This document shows positions 24,335 to 36,933 of a DNA stretch of 64,000 nt, piece by piece (position 1 is the stretch's first letter; every line of letters starts with the position of its first letter). The DNA lies in assembly GCA_037957365.1 (NCBI GenBank), contig JARHVA010002371.1, positions 2,115,001 to 2,179,000 on the forward strand, in the 5' to 3' direction. Position numbers and translations under genes: made by a program. This DNA comes from Torreya grandis (taxonomy: Eukaryota > Streptophyta > Pinopsida > Cupressales > Taxaceae). Under the pieces are notes generated by a model. The model had not been told where the DNA came from. It made no database searches and worked only from the letters and a program-made list of their open reading frames with translations.

Positions 24335-26824
24335 TGCCCCATATTTAGCTAAAAACAGGGACCCTCTTTTCTTATCTAACTTTTTTAGAATAGTTTTTGG
24401 TCTTTATCTTGGCAATCTAACCCATTTCCACTTTAGTTCAGTATGAAATGGCTAAATGTTTATGATTGTTTCAATTTTAACTTAATCACTTTCAAATGAA
24501 TAAACTAAATCATTCTAATATTATTCAAAAATAGCTACTATTCTCCACTAAATTAGACTCCTTTTTCTAACCATTTCTACATCAATCTACTCTAAATTGA
24601 CTGAATTTTTATTTATGTTCAACCTTTGCCTTAGTCAATTTTATAAACAATGGCCAAAATTTGTTTGGGAGTCAACTTTGAATTATATTAAAATGGCTTC
24701 TTTTTGTTAAGTTTTTACGTGCTTCCATTTTAATAGGGGATCTAACCATTGTAATTTGAACACTTAGCCATTTCTTTTTTAATTTACTTAGTCATTTCTT
24801 TTTTAAGATCCTTAACCATTTTAATTTGAAAATTTCCTGAACATTGGCTTTTAAAATTAAAGTTTTTGATTGTGTTTATTCACTTTATTACAAACAAGTG
24901 CCTAAACTGATCCTAACACTATGTGGCATTTTCTCACAACTCTCATTGGCCCCTACCCATTCTCAAAATAATTTTAACACTTAGTAAAAAATTTAGGCTC
25001 TACTCAGAGCCATGTGCTATCTTTTTGCCATTCTATAGGACTTAAACAATTTAAAAATATTTACCTGAGATCCTCCAACTAAGCAAGACCTTTCAGGTAA
25101 GCGGATTAGTGAGATGTTACCATGTGGAATGATCCTGATGACTCACTACCCCAGTCAAATCTATATTAATTAAGACCATTTGGGTGATTATATTAGTAAG
25201 ATGTTATCACATGGCATAATCTTGATGATGCACTACCCTATAGAGACCCATATAATTTTGAAACCCATCAAATCTCTCAAGTAAGTGTGATGATGCCATG
25301 TGGAAAAATCTCACTTCAATATGGTAGAAAGAACATTCAACATATATCAAGCCTTATCCAAGCAATGGAAGAGCATGGAACAGCCATGTGGCATGACCCT
25401 ACCAAAAAAATACACACTGGTATTGGTGTTAGCAAGACACTGGTTTGAATTTAATAGCCCATTTGGCCATCAAAACTATTAAAGCCTAAAAATGGACTTT
25501 ATGTCTGATTTGACCTATAATGTCAATTAATAGATACATCTTAATGGCAAAATTGATCATGAAAATCAAAATTTAAAGACAGATTGGGTGGTGGCATTGA
25601 ATTTGGGCATGGTGTGCACACTTGGGAAAAGATAAAAAGGTGTTGAGGACTAATCTTGTATGAAAAGGAGTGTTCTCTACTACAAAGGAAAGTATGGCCA
25701 ATGTATGAGTAGAGATCTCAAGGCATTTTCAACCACTTCTAACTACACTTAGCCATCAAAATTTACTTCTATGCTCATAATAGCATGGTGTCTAACAAAA
25801 GTTTTCAACTGCATTTATGAATTTGTATTGAATTCTCAACTAATTATATAGGTGTCATGGGTTGCCTCCCTTTTTGAGTCTCTCTCATTCCTATTTATAG
25901 GTATCTGAAAGGCCTTCTCAAGGTTGTCATTTTTTAGGATTAGAGGATGTTATACCTGGCTGACTCTTTATGAATTGTAAAAGAGACATAAAGGATGAGA
26001 CACTTTTTATGATTCTTTACAACTTTCTAGATTAGTTTTATTTTTATGATTTTATATTTGGGCTTTTACTGTTGTTGAGATGAATTCTATAGCTAGATGA
26101 TTGTATGAGCTCCAAAATTTGCTAATCAAAAATGAAATATTAATAATTGGAGATTGTTGGGATTATGTTGGACATTTTCTATGAATGTTTTATGATAGTT
26201 GTAGCCATTTCTTCTCATAGCCATTCTCCCCAGACTCTCGTACTATCTTTAGTTAGAATTGTGTTAGGTCTGAATCAACTAAATATTGGTTTCATGGAGC
26301 TCATTCAATCAGGAATCTCATCTTAATCTTCATGGCAATAGGCTCTCTTTCTATTTACCCTTGAAATTTTGCATTTTCTTTTAAAAGTATGTTATCTTAC
26401 GGATTGGGTATCAAAAAAATCAATTTGTAATTAAATTTTTATCTTGATTGATTTTTTATGTTTCATTTATCACCATTGTAGCATTGTTACACTATGAATG
26501 TGATAAACCAGTAAAAAAATTAGATATTTTTTTTATATGTAATTTTAAGAAATCATGATTTCTATTTAAGGTTGAACTTTATAAGTATTATCAAGAAAGT
26601 ATGTAGCCCCCTGATGATGTCTTAATCAAATAACATGCATATTAATTCGTAAGACATTCCCTTTAAAAATAATATTCCACATTATCCAACTTAGTGAATA
26701 TTGGCATACCAAGACCATTTAGACCTTAGGGAAGCATTTTCTTCACGCCATCTTCTTCCTTTTAGGAGAGGTAGAGTCTAACCAAACTTACTTATTTTTT
26801 GTTATGTCAAAACACCCATCAACA
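24335..26824 (+). repeat. 3' LTR of element C
   Basis: It starts TGCCCCATATTTAGC and ends CACCCATCAACA, aligning throughout with 14207-16700. TATTTATAGG near 25895 preserves the TATA-like site. Lengths differ by only 4 bp despite about 20-25 percent base differences judged by eye. Confidence 0.9.
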
Positions 26825-27970
26825 GTCATGCAATAAAATGAATAAAATCACAAGGTAAGACATAAAGATTACTAATTTAAAACTTTGTAAAGTCAAGTAT
26901 AACGTGGGAACAAGACTAGTCATACATTCAAGATATTATAAGGCCTCCTCCTAACCTTCAAGATGTTGATAACTACTTTCCCTCTAACCAGATCCATGTT
27001 ATCACTATCCCAAGAGGTAAGGTGACACACCCTATAGTGCCAAATGAATATAATTAGCATGTTCTTCCTCAACCCCATCCACCTACCACATCTCTTCTTG
27101 ATGGTGTTTGTATGCATGTTCAATCAAAAGTACCTAAGGTTTGTACTTGTAAAACCCTTAAGGATAAAATCATAACTATGAAAAATTCAATGCAAGAGTT
27201 AAAAAATCAAAATTTATATCCCATTTAAAATGTCACATCATGGAAAAATAATAGCATATGTATAAAGAACCTAGAGTATGCTATTGTTAATCATGTATTT
27301 GTATCTTCATCTAGCAATTGTGTGCTTAACAGGACTTCATATCAAGATTAGAAGACAAAATAAAATATATCTACAATTATTGATTCAAAAAGTGCACAAA
27401 ATACTACTAAGATTAAGAGTGAATATTTAAGATAAATGCTTCAAAACAAAGTGATCAAACAACCTCCTCTACATCCTCTAAGAAGATCAAAATACTATTG
27501 TGCATATCATAGAATGCACGGGCATCATAAAGATAGTTATTTAGATTTTAAAAACAAGATACAAAGGATAGTTGATAGTGATGATCTTGTAATAGATATG
27601 TCAATCAAGAAACCCACTCACATTATGATTTAATCATCTAAGGAACAAATGGGAAATTCAAAACAAAAAAGCTTACACAAGTCATATCAAGTTATGTTAC
27701 TCAAAGATCAATTGCCAAAAGAGAAATTGCAAGAATAAATTCAAGGTAAGAAATATGACGTATTTGTAAAAAGGTTTATCATGAATTACATACCAAAGAA
27801 AAATATTCCTAAAAAGTTAAAGGGTACAAATATGGTTTATAAGGAATCAAGCATTATATCTACTTCATGCATAGATCAAAAAGGTAGGGTCAAAATTACA
27901 AAATATATGGTTAAAATTTCAATTCAAGAAATCAAAGCACAAATTGTTTATCTTCCTAGTGTATAATCAG
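26825..27970 (+). pseudogene. Element D: Gypsy gag remnant with degenerate zinc motif
   Basis: After the right edge of C, plus-strand frames are again Gag-like. The open stretch 27436-27630 reads RSKYYCAYHRMHGHHKDSYL, then DFKNKIQRIVDSDDLVID. This matches the C-x2-H-x4-H-x4-C zinc motif and following KxxIQxLIDSGxL helix of Tat-type Gag, with the last Cys changed to Tyr. The open stretch 27781-27963 is not recognised. Together with the LTR/primer-site-like sequence at 13.9 kb this suggests one element split by C; that join is inference. Confidence 0.55.
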
Positions 27971-29135
27971 TGACACATGAGTCTTATCTAGTTAAGAATG
28001 AGATGCAAAATCCAAACAATGATGAACATGCTAAAAAAACAACACAATTTCAAGAAGATAGCTACAATATATGGTAAAATGAGTTTTTCGTATATAGATA
28101 AAAATATATGATAAAGGTGGCATACCACAATTTTAGGAGCAAAAATATGATTATGATTGTGATAATGATTATGCATAATATGATTGGAATGACATAATTA
28201 ATATGAAAATATAATTGAGGTTTATAACACACATGATAACAAACCTACACAAAGGCATCCCCTTAATGATATTTTTGGATTTTAATAACAAAATATGATT
28301 ATACATAGCTTCTTTATTGTTGCATCATATTTTTATATTTGCTTACATATGCGATCAATTGATTAATTCTTCTAATCCATTGGCTCTTGTTGACTTCTTG
28401 GCCTCTTGACTCTTTTATCTCCGTTCCTAGATCTGAACAACTCAAACCAGTGATCAAATCTTGATAAAACATGCCATTTACCTCTCTATTTTCATAGTAT
28501 GCACTAACAAATTATCAATTTTCCTCCTGGATATAATCAACTAGTATAAGAAAGAACCAACTATCATTGGTGTAGCTAGTCAATTCTATCATCTACTAGT
28601 TTTTTTCCCAGAAATCATAGTTTCAACACATATAATCTTAAAACTTATAATTTTTAGAGTTATCACCGAGTTTAAGTATGAAAAACATTGTTTTCATGCA
28701 AAATATTTTTTTCACAGAACCATATTGTTCATACATGCGACAAGTGTACATTTGATGACATGAGGATGTACAATTAGTTCTTTGCATACATTTTTAGTAT
28801 TTACAAATTCTTCAAAGTTACAATTCACATAATGGGGGCATTTTGCTCACATTTGGCCATGCTATATTTTCTAATGCATAACTCACATTGACACATGTGG
28901 TGAAATGTTCAAATCTTCCTATCTTCTTTTATTTTTGACACCTTGATTAATCCTAATTTCTAGTGTTGGTTTCAATATTGTAAAAATAAAAAAAATAAAA
29001 ATCATAAGTTTCAAAATGCAAAAACATTCATATTATTTTAAAAAATCCAAAATCAAGACATGATCATGATTAACAATCTAGTTTACATCTCTGTAATATG
29101 TTATTTATCTCATGATTAGTAAATAGGATATTATT
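27971..29135. other. Unassigned AT-rich stretch
   Basis: No coding or repeat structure is recognised. It is interrupted by insertion of E and resumes at 35585. The word AATGGGGGCATTTT near 28833 resembles a polypurine tract followed by an LTR start, but nothing confirms it. Confidence 0.4.
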
Positions 29136-29140
29136 TCTAT

Positions 29141-29597
29141 TGTTAGATTAGGGGTTATTTATTTTTCCCATATTTATTTATTCTAGGCTTTTTCCCCTCG
29201 CTTGGAGTTTTTCTACTTTCATGGAGAAACTTGCTTAGGTGTATAATTTGATCTGATTACTAGGAAGTAACTCCCTTAACCAGTTATTCTAGGTATGGGA
29301 GTTACTCTTCTATTCTAAGGGTATTTGACCACCTTTTATGGAGGAATTACTATTCTATTATGAGGGTCTTTGACCAACTTTTGTGGAGTCACTCATCACC
29401 CTCTTATATTTACACATCACATTTGTAAGTTTTTCTTAACAGAAGATAGGTATTTTGGATCCTATTTTATCTTATGCAAATTATTACATATTGGTTTCAT
29501 TTGATTTTAGCTACATTGTTATGTGCAAAATATTTGGTTCATGAGATCATTCTATTCATGCATTCAACTTACTTGGATATTAGACTCAACCTCGATA
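29141..29597 (+). repeat. 5' LTR of element E
   Basis: It starts TGTTAGATTAGGGG and ends CAACCTCGATA. It aligns with 35116-35579, including the repeated word GGAGTTACTCTTCTATTCTA. CTCTTATATTTACACATCAC near 29400 is a likely TATA region. The right terminus is TA rather than the usual CA in both copies. Confidence 0.92.
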
Positions 29598-29610
29598 TGG
29601 TATCATAGCC
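29598..29610 (+). promoter_or_regulatory. Primer-binding site (initiator tRNA-Met) of element E
   Basis: TGGTATCATAGCC follows the LTR directly. It matches the plant initiator tRNA-Met complement TGGTATCAGAGC with one substitution. Confidence 0.88.
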
Positions 29611-30830
29611 ACCCTAGTAATCGTGTGTCTATTTTTTTATTGTAAACTTTTTTTGAAATCTTGAGATTGTTTGTAAGTGGCTTATTCTCCCAAAAAACCA
29701 TAGTTGTCATGGTTTTTGCTTTGGTGTATAGTTATGTTTTGCAAATCTAGGAATATTCACATGTAGGCTACCCTTTCCAATATGGAAGTTGAAGATTACA
29801 TAGGAGAGGTAGGATGGTTCAACACCTTTGGACTACCAACTACCCATGAAGTCAATTCAAAACCACCACACCACCCAACCAAAACCACCTATATTTGAGT
29901 AAGAGTTTTCTTTTTAAGACAAACTTACAAGTTTTGGGAGATCTAAATGTGGTTTTCACCTATTTTTTACTAATCAAGGATTGCTCTTTGAATCCTATCT
30001 GCCTCCACACCATCCTCCACCTCTCATTCCACTTTAAGTCCCAAACCACCTCACTAACCAGTTAAATATGCTTGTATTTAGGTAAAAGGTTCTAATTTTT
30101 GCACCTTGTAGTATTCTCCTACACCCCATGCCATATTTCTAGGGATATACATAGACAAAACCACCTCTTTCCTGCTAAAACTACATTCTAAACTAAAAAC
30201 ATGGTTTTTAAAACCATACAGGGTTCTAATTCATGGTTTTGTGTAATCATGGGTGTTTTTAGGCATATAAATGGTGGTTTTTTTATTTGGAAAGTGTTTT
30301 TGACACTATTTCTATTTGAATGATGTTTTAAGTCATATCAAAAATCACTTTATTGACTTGAGATTATTAGATTGTTTAAAAAGTAAAAAGTGGAGACTAT
30401 TGTAAGAGTGGGATTTCTTTTTTATTATTTTTAAATAAAAATAATATATTGTGGGATATTATTAAAAGATAGAAAGTTTTTTTTGAATAAAATCTTCATT
30501 TTTCTCTAAACAAAGATCGAAGGGTGAGGTCCTATTTGGTACGTGGCCAAACCCCCTCACATTCACACAAACACTTATTTTTATCTCCTACTCACTTTGT
30601 GTACTCATATTGGATGCATTTTTAGTTGATATTGATGCCCTCATTTTATCTTACAAATCATGTATTTTTTGATATTTTCAATTATTGTTCAAGATGCATT
30701 TTTGGTTGTGTTTGATGTCTTTTTTAGCGAGCATTATTTGTAACATTCAGGGGGGTTCACCATTGATAGTTCATGGGGATGTATTGTGTTTGTATCACTC
30801 TTTCAATCTATTTTCACTTTTATACTATAA
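29611..30830 (+). other. Untranslated leader of element E
   Basis: About 1.2 kb between primer-binding site and the first Gag-like block. There is no recognisable protein. ACCACC and AACCAC words are frequent around 29850-30230. Confidence 0.5.
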
Positions 30831-31710
30831 AAATTACCATGAAAAACTTCATTTTTACACAAGGGATACAAGTTTAGTTAATCTTCTAACACCATTTAAC
30901 TATTATGAATGGAAAACCAAAATGCAAATTATATTAAGGAGCAAGGGTTTACATTGTATTACAATGGGCAATGAAACTAATCCTCATACAAAAGCAAAAA
31001 ATGTTATGTGGTATAACTTTTGTGATGAAGCCTCTAAGTCGTTATGTTTGTTAGTTTCTCCTAATCTTCTTTTTCATGTAGAGTCTAATAAAAATCCTAA
31101 TGAATTTTGGACCACCTTGGAAAAGCTTTTTGGAAAGCTATATGCAATAAGAGGGCATGAACTAGATAATGAACTAATTAGTTTGACTCCTTGTAGTTTT
31201 GACACCCTTTAGGATTTTTTCACTAAGTTTAAGTCATTAAGATTGCAGTTGAAAAAATATGGGATAAAAAATAAATATGACCAACTTATTTTTTCTATAC
31301 TCTTAAAACTAGGTCCAAATTATTCTTTGTCTCTACCTTATATTCCACTAAAAGTGTTGTAGGCATTACAAGGAAGATGCCTTCTTTAGATGAATTTGTT
31401 GTCGACTTGACTTGAGAAATACAAGTTAATATAGATGGGCCAATTGAAGTCTTCAAAAATCTCAAGACCTAATTACTAGGAATGGGAAACATAAAACTTG
31501 AAACAAATAGAAGAAGAAAAAGAACAAGGATCAAGAGAAGAAAAAATAATCAACATTTGCCAAAACAATCATTGAAACCTCCTCTTCCAATTACAAGCCT
31601 AAGAAAGATGATATTAAGTGTGCCTATTGTAATAAAAATGGGCATGATGAACACAAATGCATGAAGAAATAAATTGATTACCTAACTCATCTTCTACAGT
31701 AGAACAACAT
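30831..31710 (+). pseudogene. Gag remnant with intact CCHC zinc knuckle (element E)
   Basis: The open stretch to 31209 contains PFNYYEWKTKMQIILRSKGL, then DEASKSLCLLVSPNLLFHV and FWTTLEKLFGKL, matching the Copia Gag (UBN2-type) domain. A TAG at about 31210 sits where relatives have Gln before DFFTKFKSL. In another frame, 31619-31660 encodes a complete zinc knuckle C-A-Y-C-N-K-N-G-H-D-E-H-K-C. Gag coats and packages the element RNA. Lysine-rich sequence flanks the knuckle. Confidence 0.85.
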
Positions 31711-32160
31711 AGGTGTTCTTAAGTTTATTAATCAAAATTCATCAACTCAAGATTCTTCCAAGGTAAAAGGCAAAGGTAAAAAGAAAGAAATGGTAAGGCT
31801 CTTGTAGCAGGTGTAGCTCCAACCTCTTAATGGGTTATTTAATTGGGTGTTTCCCCCCATATGGGCTCTTCACAAGTTGAGTTTTCTTCCTTAAAACCTT
31901 GTAGCATGTCTTATATCACTTTGGGTGATGACACTTTGATAGAAATTGTAGGGAGAGGATCTGTTGAAATGGATGGAGAAACATTCAAAAATGTTCTAAG
32001 TGTTCCATCACTTTCAACTAATCTACTACCAATATACCAAATCAATCACATCAGTAAGGGCATGAGGGTAGATTTTTTGCCAAATTTAGTCATAATCAGA
32101 GAGTTGCAGAATGATTTTATAGTGATAGTGGGTAGGGAAGATCACTAGGTTGGGTTATAT
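31711..32160 (+). pseudogene. Aspartic protease remnant (element E)
   Basis: The open stretch 31843-32145 reads SSLKPCSMSYITLGDDTLIE, then VGRGSVEMDGETFKNVLSVP and SLSTNLLPIYQI, the Copia protease. The catalytic D-S-G expected just upstream (about 31829-31845, before VSPHM) reads stop-Leu-Gly, so the active-site Asp is gone. Confidence 0.8.
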
Positions 32161-33130
32161 ACCTTCTCACATTTTGCACCTACTTCTTCTCTGACTACAT
32201 TGCTGACTCATTCATATGGAGTTATCAAATTATGGCAGGAGTGGTTTGGACACCTCAACTACTACTACCTAAAATAACTCAATAAAAATGACATGGTTAT
32301 AAGCTTGCCTAGATTCCATTCCTCTAAGGGTTTTTGTGAGGGTTGTACCCTTAGAAAATATCCTAAAGAGAATTTTGACAAAGGCAAAGCTTGGAGGGCT
32401 TCACAGGCATTAGAATTAGTCCATAATGATGTATATGGACCTTTTCCTAGTCTATATTTCACTAGGACTAAGTATGTTCTCACCTTTATTGATGATTTCT
32501 CAAGGTACATATGGGTCCACTTCCTTAGGTAGAAATTTGAAGTTTTCAACAAATTTTGAGATTTCAAAGTTCTTGTAGAGAAACAATCTGAGAAATGCAT
32601 GAAGTTTATTCAAAAAAATAATGGGGGTGAGTATGTCAATAATAGGTTTGATTAATTTTTCATTGCAAAAGGGATTGATTTGAAATAGATAGTTCCATTC
32701 AGTCCTCAATAAAATAGAGTTGCATAACATAATATGTCTTTGAAAGAGATGGATAATTATATGATTCACTCTAAGTCACTTGAACCATAGTATTAGGATG
32801 AAGCAATCAATTATGTTTGCTACATTCATCATAGAGTTTCCCACAAAGATTTGAAAGGCATAACTCACTTTGAAGCTTGGTATAGTAGGAAACTCATAGT
32901 TGAGCATTCATAGTCTTTGAATCTCCAACTATGCTCATATACCTAAGCAGAAACACAAGGATATAGAACCTTATAGTAAATGTTACATCTTTTTAGGTTA
33001 TCCAATTGGTGTCAAGGGGTATGACCTTCTTCATCAGACCAAACATGAACTTTTCATTGAGATAAGTGTCCACTTTCAGGGGAGTCCCACAAACTCAACA
33101 CTTGACACTTCTCCCACTTCATTAGACTCA
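32161..33130 (+). pseudogene. Integrase remnant (element E)
   Basis: The pre-integrase region WQEWFGHLNYYYLK supplies the zinc His; GFCEGCTLRKYPKENF supplies the C-x2-C. The core reads ELVHNDVYGPFPS (first Asp) and YVLTFIDDFSRYIWVHFLR. The second catalytic Asp (T-D-N-G-G-E-Y in relatives) reads K-N-N-G-G-E-Y. The Glu helix (N-G-V-A-E) reads NRVA-stop-H. With two of three catalytic residues lost it is inactive. Later blocks SHKDLKGITHFEAWYSRK continue the family pattern. Confidence 0.87.
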
Positions 33131-33439
33131 TTTGGATTTGATTTAGATGATTCAAATCAACCTGAACACATTCTAGAGGTTGAAGACACTTCTTCTAATT
33201 TTTATAGTGAGGGTAGTGATGGAGATTATCTCCATCCACATATGGCCACACATTGGAAGATGATGTTTTTATACATGAGTCACCCATTTATGGTCCTTTT
33301 TTGGCTAGGCAGACACTACAGAGTGCAGGCATATGGATTGGGGATCCTTTAGATGATAGGCTAACATGTTCAAAGTTTTAGAGTGGTCCACATGATTTAT
33401 ATGCCTCTACCTCATATCCACATACTTTTTAAGAGGCAT

Positions 33440-34330
33440 CATGTATACCTAAATGGGATTTTTCCATGCATGAGGAGTATAACTCCTCAATCAGGAATCA
33501 TACTTGGGATTTGACATTTATTCTTAAGGGAAGAAAAATGGTTTGATTCAGATTGATATATCAGACCAAGCATGGTTGGTTACAAAAGGTTTCTCACAAG
33601 TGCTTGGCATCAAATAAACTAAAACCTTTACACCAGTCACCAAAATGAACTTATCAAACTTAGACTTTTTATTGATGCAGCCAATCATTGAGATGTTCAT
33701 TAGATGAATGATAAGAGTGCCTTTTTTCATGTTGACTTTGAGGAGGATATTTACATGGAGTAACCACTGACATTTATCAAGGATACTTCCTTTGTGTGCA
33801 GACTTCAAAAATCCATCTACGGCCTCAAACATGCCCCTAAGGCTTGGTATGCCAAGATAGATTCCTTCCTTCTTTTTGCAGGGTTTACTCAGAGCCATTC
33901 AAATCTAAATGTCTATTTCTTGCAAGCAAGATGATTCAATTTTGATTCTAGTTCTTCATGTTGATGATATTTTGATCATTGGGAGCTCTTCCTTATCCAT
34001 TTTAGCAGTGAAAAAATCTCTTCATGATAGATTTTCCATGGAAAATTTGGGTTTATTACATTACTTCCTTGGGATCCATATTTCTCAATCTAACTCAGAG
34101 ATCACTATTGCACATCCCAAGTATACTCTTGACTTACTTGGTTAGTTTCACATGGATGACTACAAGCCAAATTGGGCTCCCTTTCTATTTGAATTTAAGA
34201 TTGAGGTATATTTTACTTCACCTTTGGTCAATGTTACCTTGTATCAAAAAAATTATGGGCAACCTTATCTACTTGACATATAACAAACCTGACATATCAT
34301 ATGCAGTGGGCCTTATCTCTAAATTTATAT
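33440..34330 (+). pseudogene. Reverse transcriptase remnant (element E)
   Basis: Early blocks near 33560-33850 (F-S-Q-V-L-G-I, A-F-F-H-V-D-F, L-Q-K-S-I-Y-G-L-K) are spread over frames. The open stretch 33909-34142 contains LILVLHVDDILIIGSSSLSI, the YVDD box with Tyr changed to His but both Asp kept, then SMENLGLLHYFLGIHISQSN. Frames then continue to NLIYLTYNKPDISYAVGLIS, the usual RT/RNase H junction. Confidence 0.88.
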
Positions 34331-34900
34331 AGGAAGCCCATGAGCTACCCTATAAATCAACTAAGAAGATCTTTCACTACATTTAGGGCACACATATATT
34401 TGAGATTCACTACAAAATTGGCACTGACACCAACTGTATTAGATATATTGACTCAGACTGGGATAACAATATTCAAATTGGCAAGTCCACTTCAGGTTAT
34501 AATTTCTCTATTGGTTTAGCTCTAATTATTTAGTCCAATAAGAAGTAGAATGTTATTACTTTATCATCTACTAAGGTAGAGTACATGGGGATGTCAATTT
34601 TCATACTGAGGTCATATAGCTTCAGGGCATTCTCATTGAGTTTAGTATCTAGTTTAGACGACCTACCATCATATGTTATGATAACCAAATTACTATTCAA
34701 ATTCATAGGAATCTGGTCTAGCATCAATAGACCAAACACATAGAGATTCACATGTACTTCATCAGAGAGCTCATTCATGGGGACATCATTGATTTGATCT
34801 ATTTTTAGATGATAGATAAAACAATAGACATCTTTACCAAACCTTTCACGGAGAGTATCTTCACTTACGAGTTCTTCTTGAGGCTCAGAATACTGCAATA
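34331..34900 (+). pseudogene. RNase H remnant (element E)
   Basis: After RT, frames give FEIHYKIGTDTNCIRYIDSD, then WDNNIQIGKSTSGYNF with the first acidic residue (Y-I-D-S-D-W), ITLSSTKVEYMGM with the Glu, and IYFQMIDKTIDIFTKPFTES at the end. This is the normal C-terminus of a Copia polyprotein. Confidence 0.82.
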
Positions 34901-34920
34901 TCATATTTTGAGGAGGCCTT

Positions 34921-34995
34921 CTAGCCTCTTATTTTTTTTCTCTCTCTCTTTCTTTTTTTTTTTGGGTGGGGGGGGGAAGTTTTTTCCTTTGGGTT
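34921..34995 (+). repeat. Low-complexity CT/T/G tract near the 3' end of element E
   Basis: A T8 run, CTCTCTCTCTTTC, a T13 run, then GGGTGGGGGGGGG and GTTTTTTCC follow each other between the pol end and the 3' LTR. The actual polypurine tract is probably TAGGGGGTCTCAGAG just before 35116. Confidence 0.7.
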
Positions 34996-35115
34996 TTCTC
35001 CTTTTCTCTACTCTGTGACAGATTACTTTGTACATGGGTACCTCATCAGGCCTAGTTACCAAGACCCATTTTTTTACACTACCCACCTAAGTTATGCTTA
35101 TAGGGGGTCTCAGAG

Positions 35116-35579
35116 TGTAGGTTATTTATTTTTCCCATATGTACTATGATGTTTTTTTCCCTCACTTGGATTCTTCATACTTGAAGTTTTCCTACATTCA
35201 TGGAAAACTTCGTTTAGGTGTACAATTTGACTAGACGACTAAGAAGTAACTCCCTTGCCCAGTTATTATAGGTATAGGAGTTACTCTTCTATTCTAAGAG
35301 TATTTGACCACCTTTTCTGGAGGATTTACTATTCTATTCTGAGGATCTTTGACCGCCTTTTATAGAGGAGTTACTCAACACTCTCCTATATGTACACCTC
35401 ACATTTGTGAGTTTTTATTAATGAAAGATTGGTATAATGGCTCTTATTTTATCTTGTGTAATATTATCACATATTAGTTTCATTTGGTTTTAGCTATATT
35501 ATGGTGTGCACCTAATTCATTTGTGAGATCACTCTATTCATGCATTAAATTTACCAAGACCTTAGAATCAACCCTAATA
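35116..35579 (+). repeat. 3' LTR of element E
   Basis: It starts TGTAGGTTATTTATTTTTCC and ends CAACCCTAATA, followed by the target duplicate TCTAT. It matches the 5' LTR throughout, apart from a deletion near its start. CTCCTATATGTACACC preserves the TATA region. Confidence 0.92.
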
Positions 35580-35584
35580 TCTAT

Positions 35585-36933
35585 ATCACACAAACAATTC
35601 ATTGGTATTCATGAATGTTATGCATGACATATAAAATTTTACAAGGATTAAGGTGTTAGACTTGCTTCTACCCACTATTCTTTATAAGCTAGGGGTATCT
35701 TATCCACAAGTGACAATATGCACAAGTGTTATCATTATGTGACTCCCATACTATTGAGTTTTACACTATTTACAAATAGTTTGCTAACATCTATAGCTTA
35801 CATAGTGTACATGAATATGTTATTTGATAGGAAATGATCAAATTGCATATGCATAGTTTAGAATATATTTTTAATTCTATATCCCACTGATTTTATTTAC
35901 TTGTACATTGTATAAGACATATTGTTTATCTATTATGTTGGCCCTTGGCCCTTGTGTGCAAAAACTTTATTGGTGCATCTCTATGAGATCTTGTGTATTG
36001 TGTGCAATATTTGAACATTTTCATTGCTTTGGCCCTTAGACCTATGTTGTGTGTAAAATTTAAACATGTCCCTTGTTTGAAACATTATTCATGTTTATTA
36101 TGTGTGCATTCTTCTATTTTGAGACATTTGAATATGTCCCACATATGCGAACCTTGGCTTTATTATTCGACATTATTATCATTGTGTTTGTTAAAATTGT
36201 TGAGTTTGATAGGTGCTATGATCCATATCATGCACTACTAACATAATATACTAATTATACATTCTAATTATATGAAATTAATTGATACATTCTATAGGCA
36301 TTTCCTCATGAGTTAAAAAATTCAAATCTTACTATGTTAACACACTTCGTACATATTCTACATTTTTCAATGATGGCATATTTACTATGCATGTTGCAAG
36401 TTAAATTTTATTTTCAAATGAGTATCTTTCAAGATCAATTCCCTTAGCTCAAAATGGGGCATTTTAGTGGACTTCTCATGCATGGGATAAGCCTTTTCAA
36501 AGATCAAAAATCAATTTCAGTACAAGTACAGTTTCAAAAGATGAAAAATATTTCAAAATTCAATATTGGTACATATCATGGGGGTATATGCCATGCATAT
36601 GCACTCATATTTTAGGATAAAAGTTAAAATTTAACAATTTAAAAGTTTCAAATATTGTTTATAGTGAGAATCTACATACATTTTCAAATTTTACAATTAC
36701 AATGGGGCACGATAAGATTCATATAATATTTTTCAATTCTATTTTGTTGACTGCAGACATGCTATGAGCTTGGGTGTGCTCCTTTCTATTTTAATCATGC
36801 ATTCATGAACATAGTTGTAATTGAAACTACAAACTATCTGCAGAGGTTGAATTAGTTTAGGTGTATAGTGCGTAACTTGAAGATTAGTGTGCACTCTAAC
36901 ATTATGTGCACGAGTCAATTTTTTATTTCAACC
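35585..36933. other. Unassigned AT-rich stretch
   Basis: This is the continuation of the sequence that E inserted into. I see no reading frame or repeat pair. Words such as AATGGGGCATTTT (36452) and AATGGGGCACGAT (36699) recall a polypurine tract plus LTR start but cannot be placed. Confidence 0.4.

Larger units (their letters stand above)
14207..26824 (+). mobile_element. Element C: complete, ancient Tat-like Ty3/Gypsy retrotransposon (12.6 kb)
   Basis: Two direct repeats of 2494 and 2490 bp flank gag, protease, extra RNase H, RT, RNase H and integrase remnants in that order on the plus strand. Similarity between the repeats starts sharply at TGCCCCAT and ends sharply at CACCCATCAACA, giving the TG...CA boundaries. 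By eye the LTRs are only about three quarters to four fifths identical, so the insertion is old. The five bases flanking each side (CATCA at left, GTCAT at right) do not match, so no target duplication is preserved. All reading frames are broken. Confidence 0.92.
29141..35579 (+). mobile_element. Element E: complete decayed Ty1/Copia retrotransposon (6.4 kb)
   Basis: Two LTRs (457 and 464 bp) flank a tRNA-Met primer site, gag, protease, integrase, RT and RNase H in the Copia order. A perfect 5-bp target duplication TCTAT lies at 29136-29140 and 35580-35584, which fixes both ends. The LTRs are roughly 80 percent identical by eye. All frames are broken, and the protease and integrase have lost catalytic residues. 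Confidence 0.95.

Noticed and set aside
14202..26829. Target site duplication for element C
   Set aside because: Flanking pentamers CATCA and GTCAT do not match; I could not support a duplication.
30685..30830. Start of the 175-codon open frame before E's Gag blocks
   Set aside because: The first part (FKMHFWLCLMSFLASIIC) resembles a signal sequence but lies in the element's leader and precedes the Gag homology without a conserved motif; probably chance.
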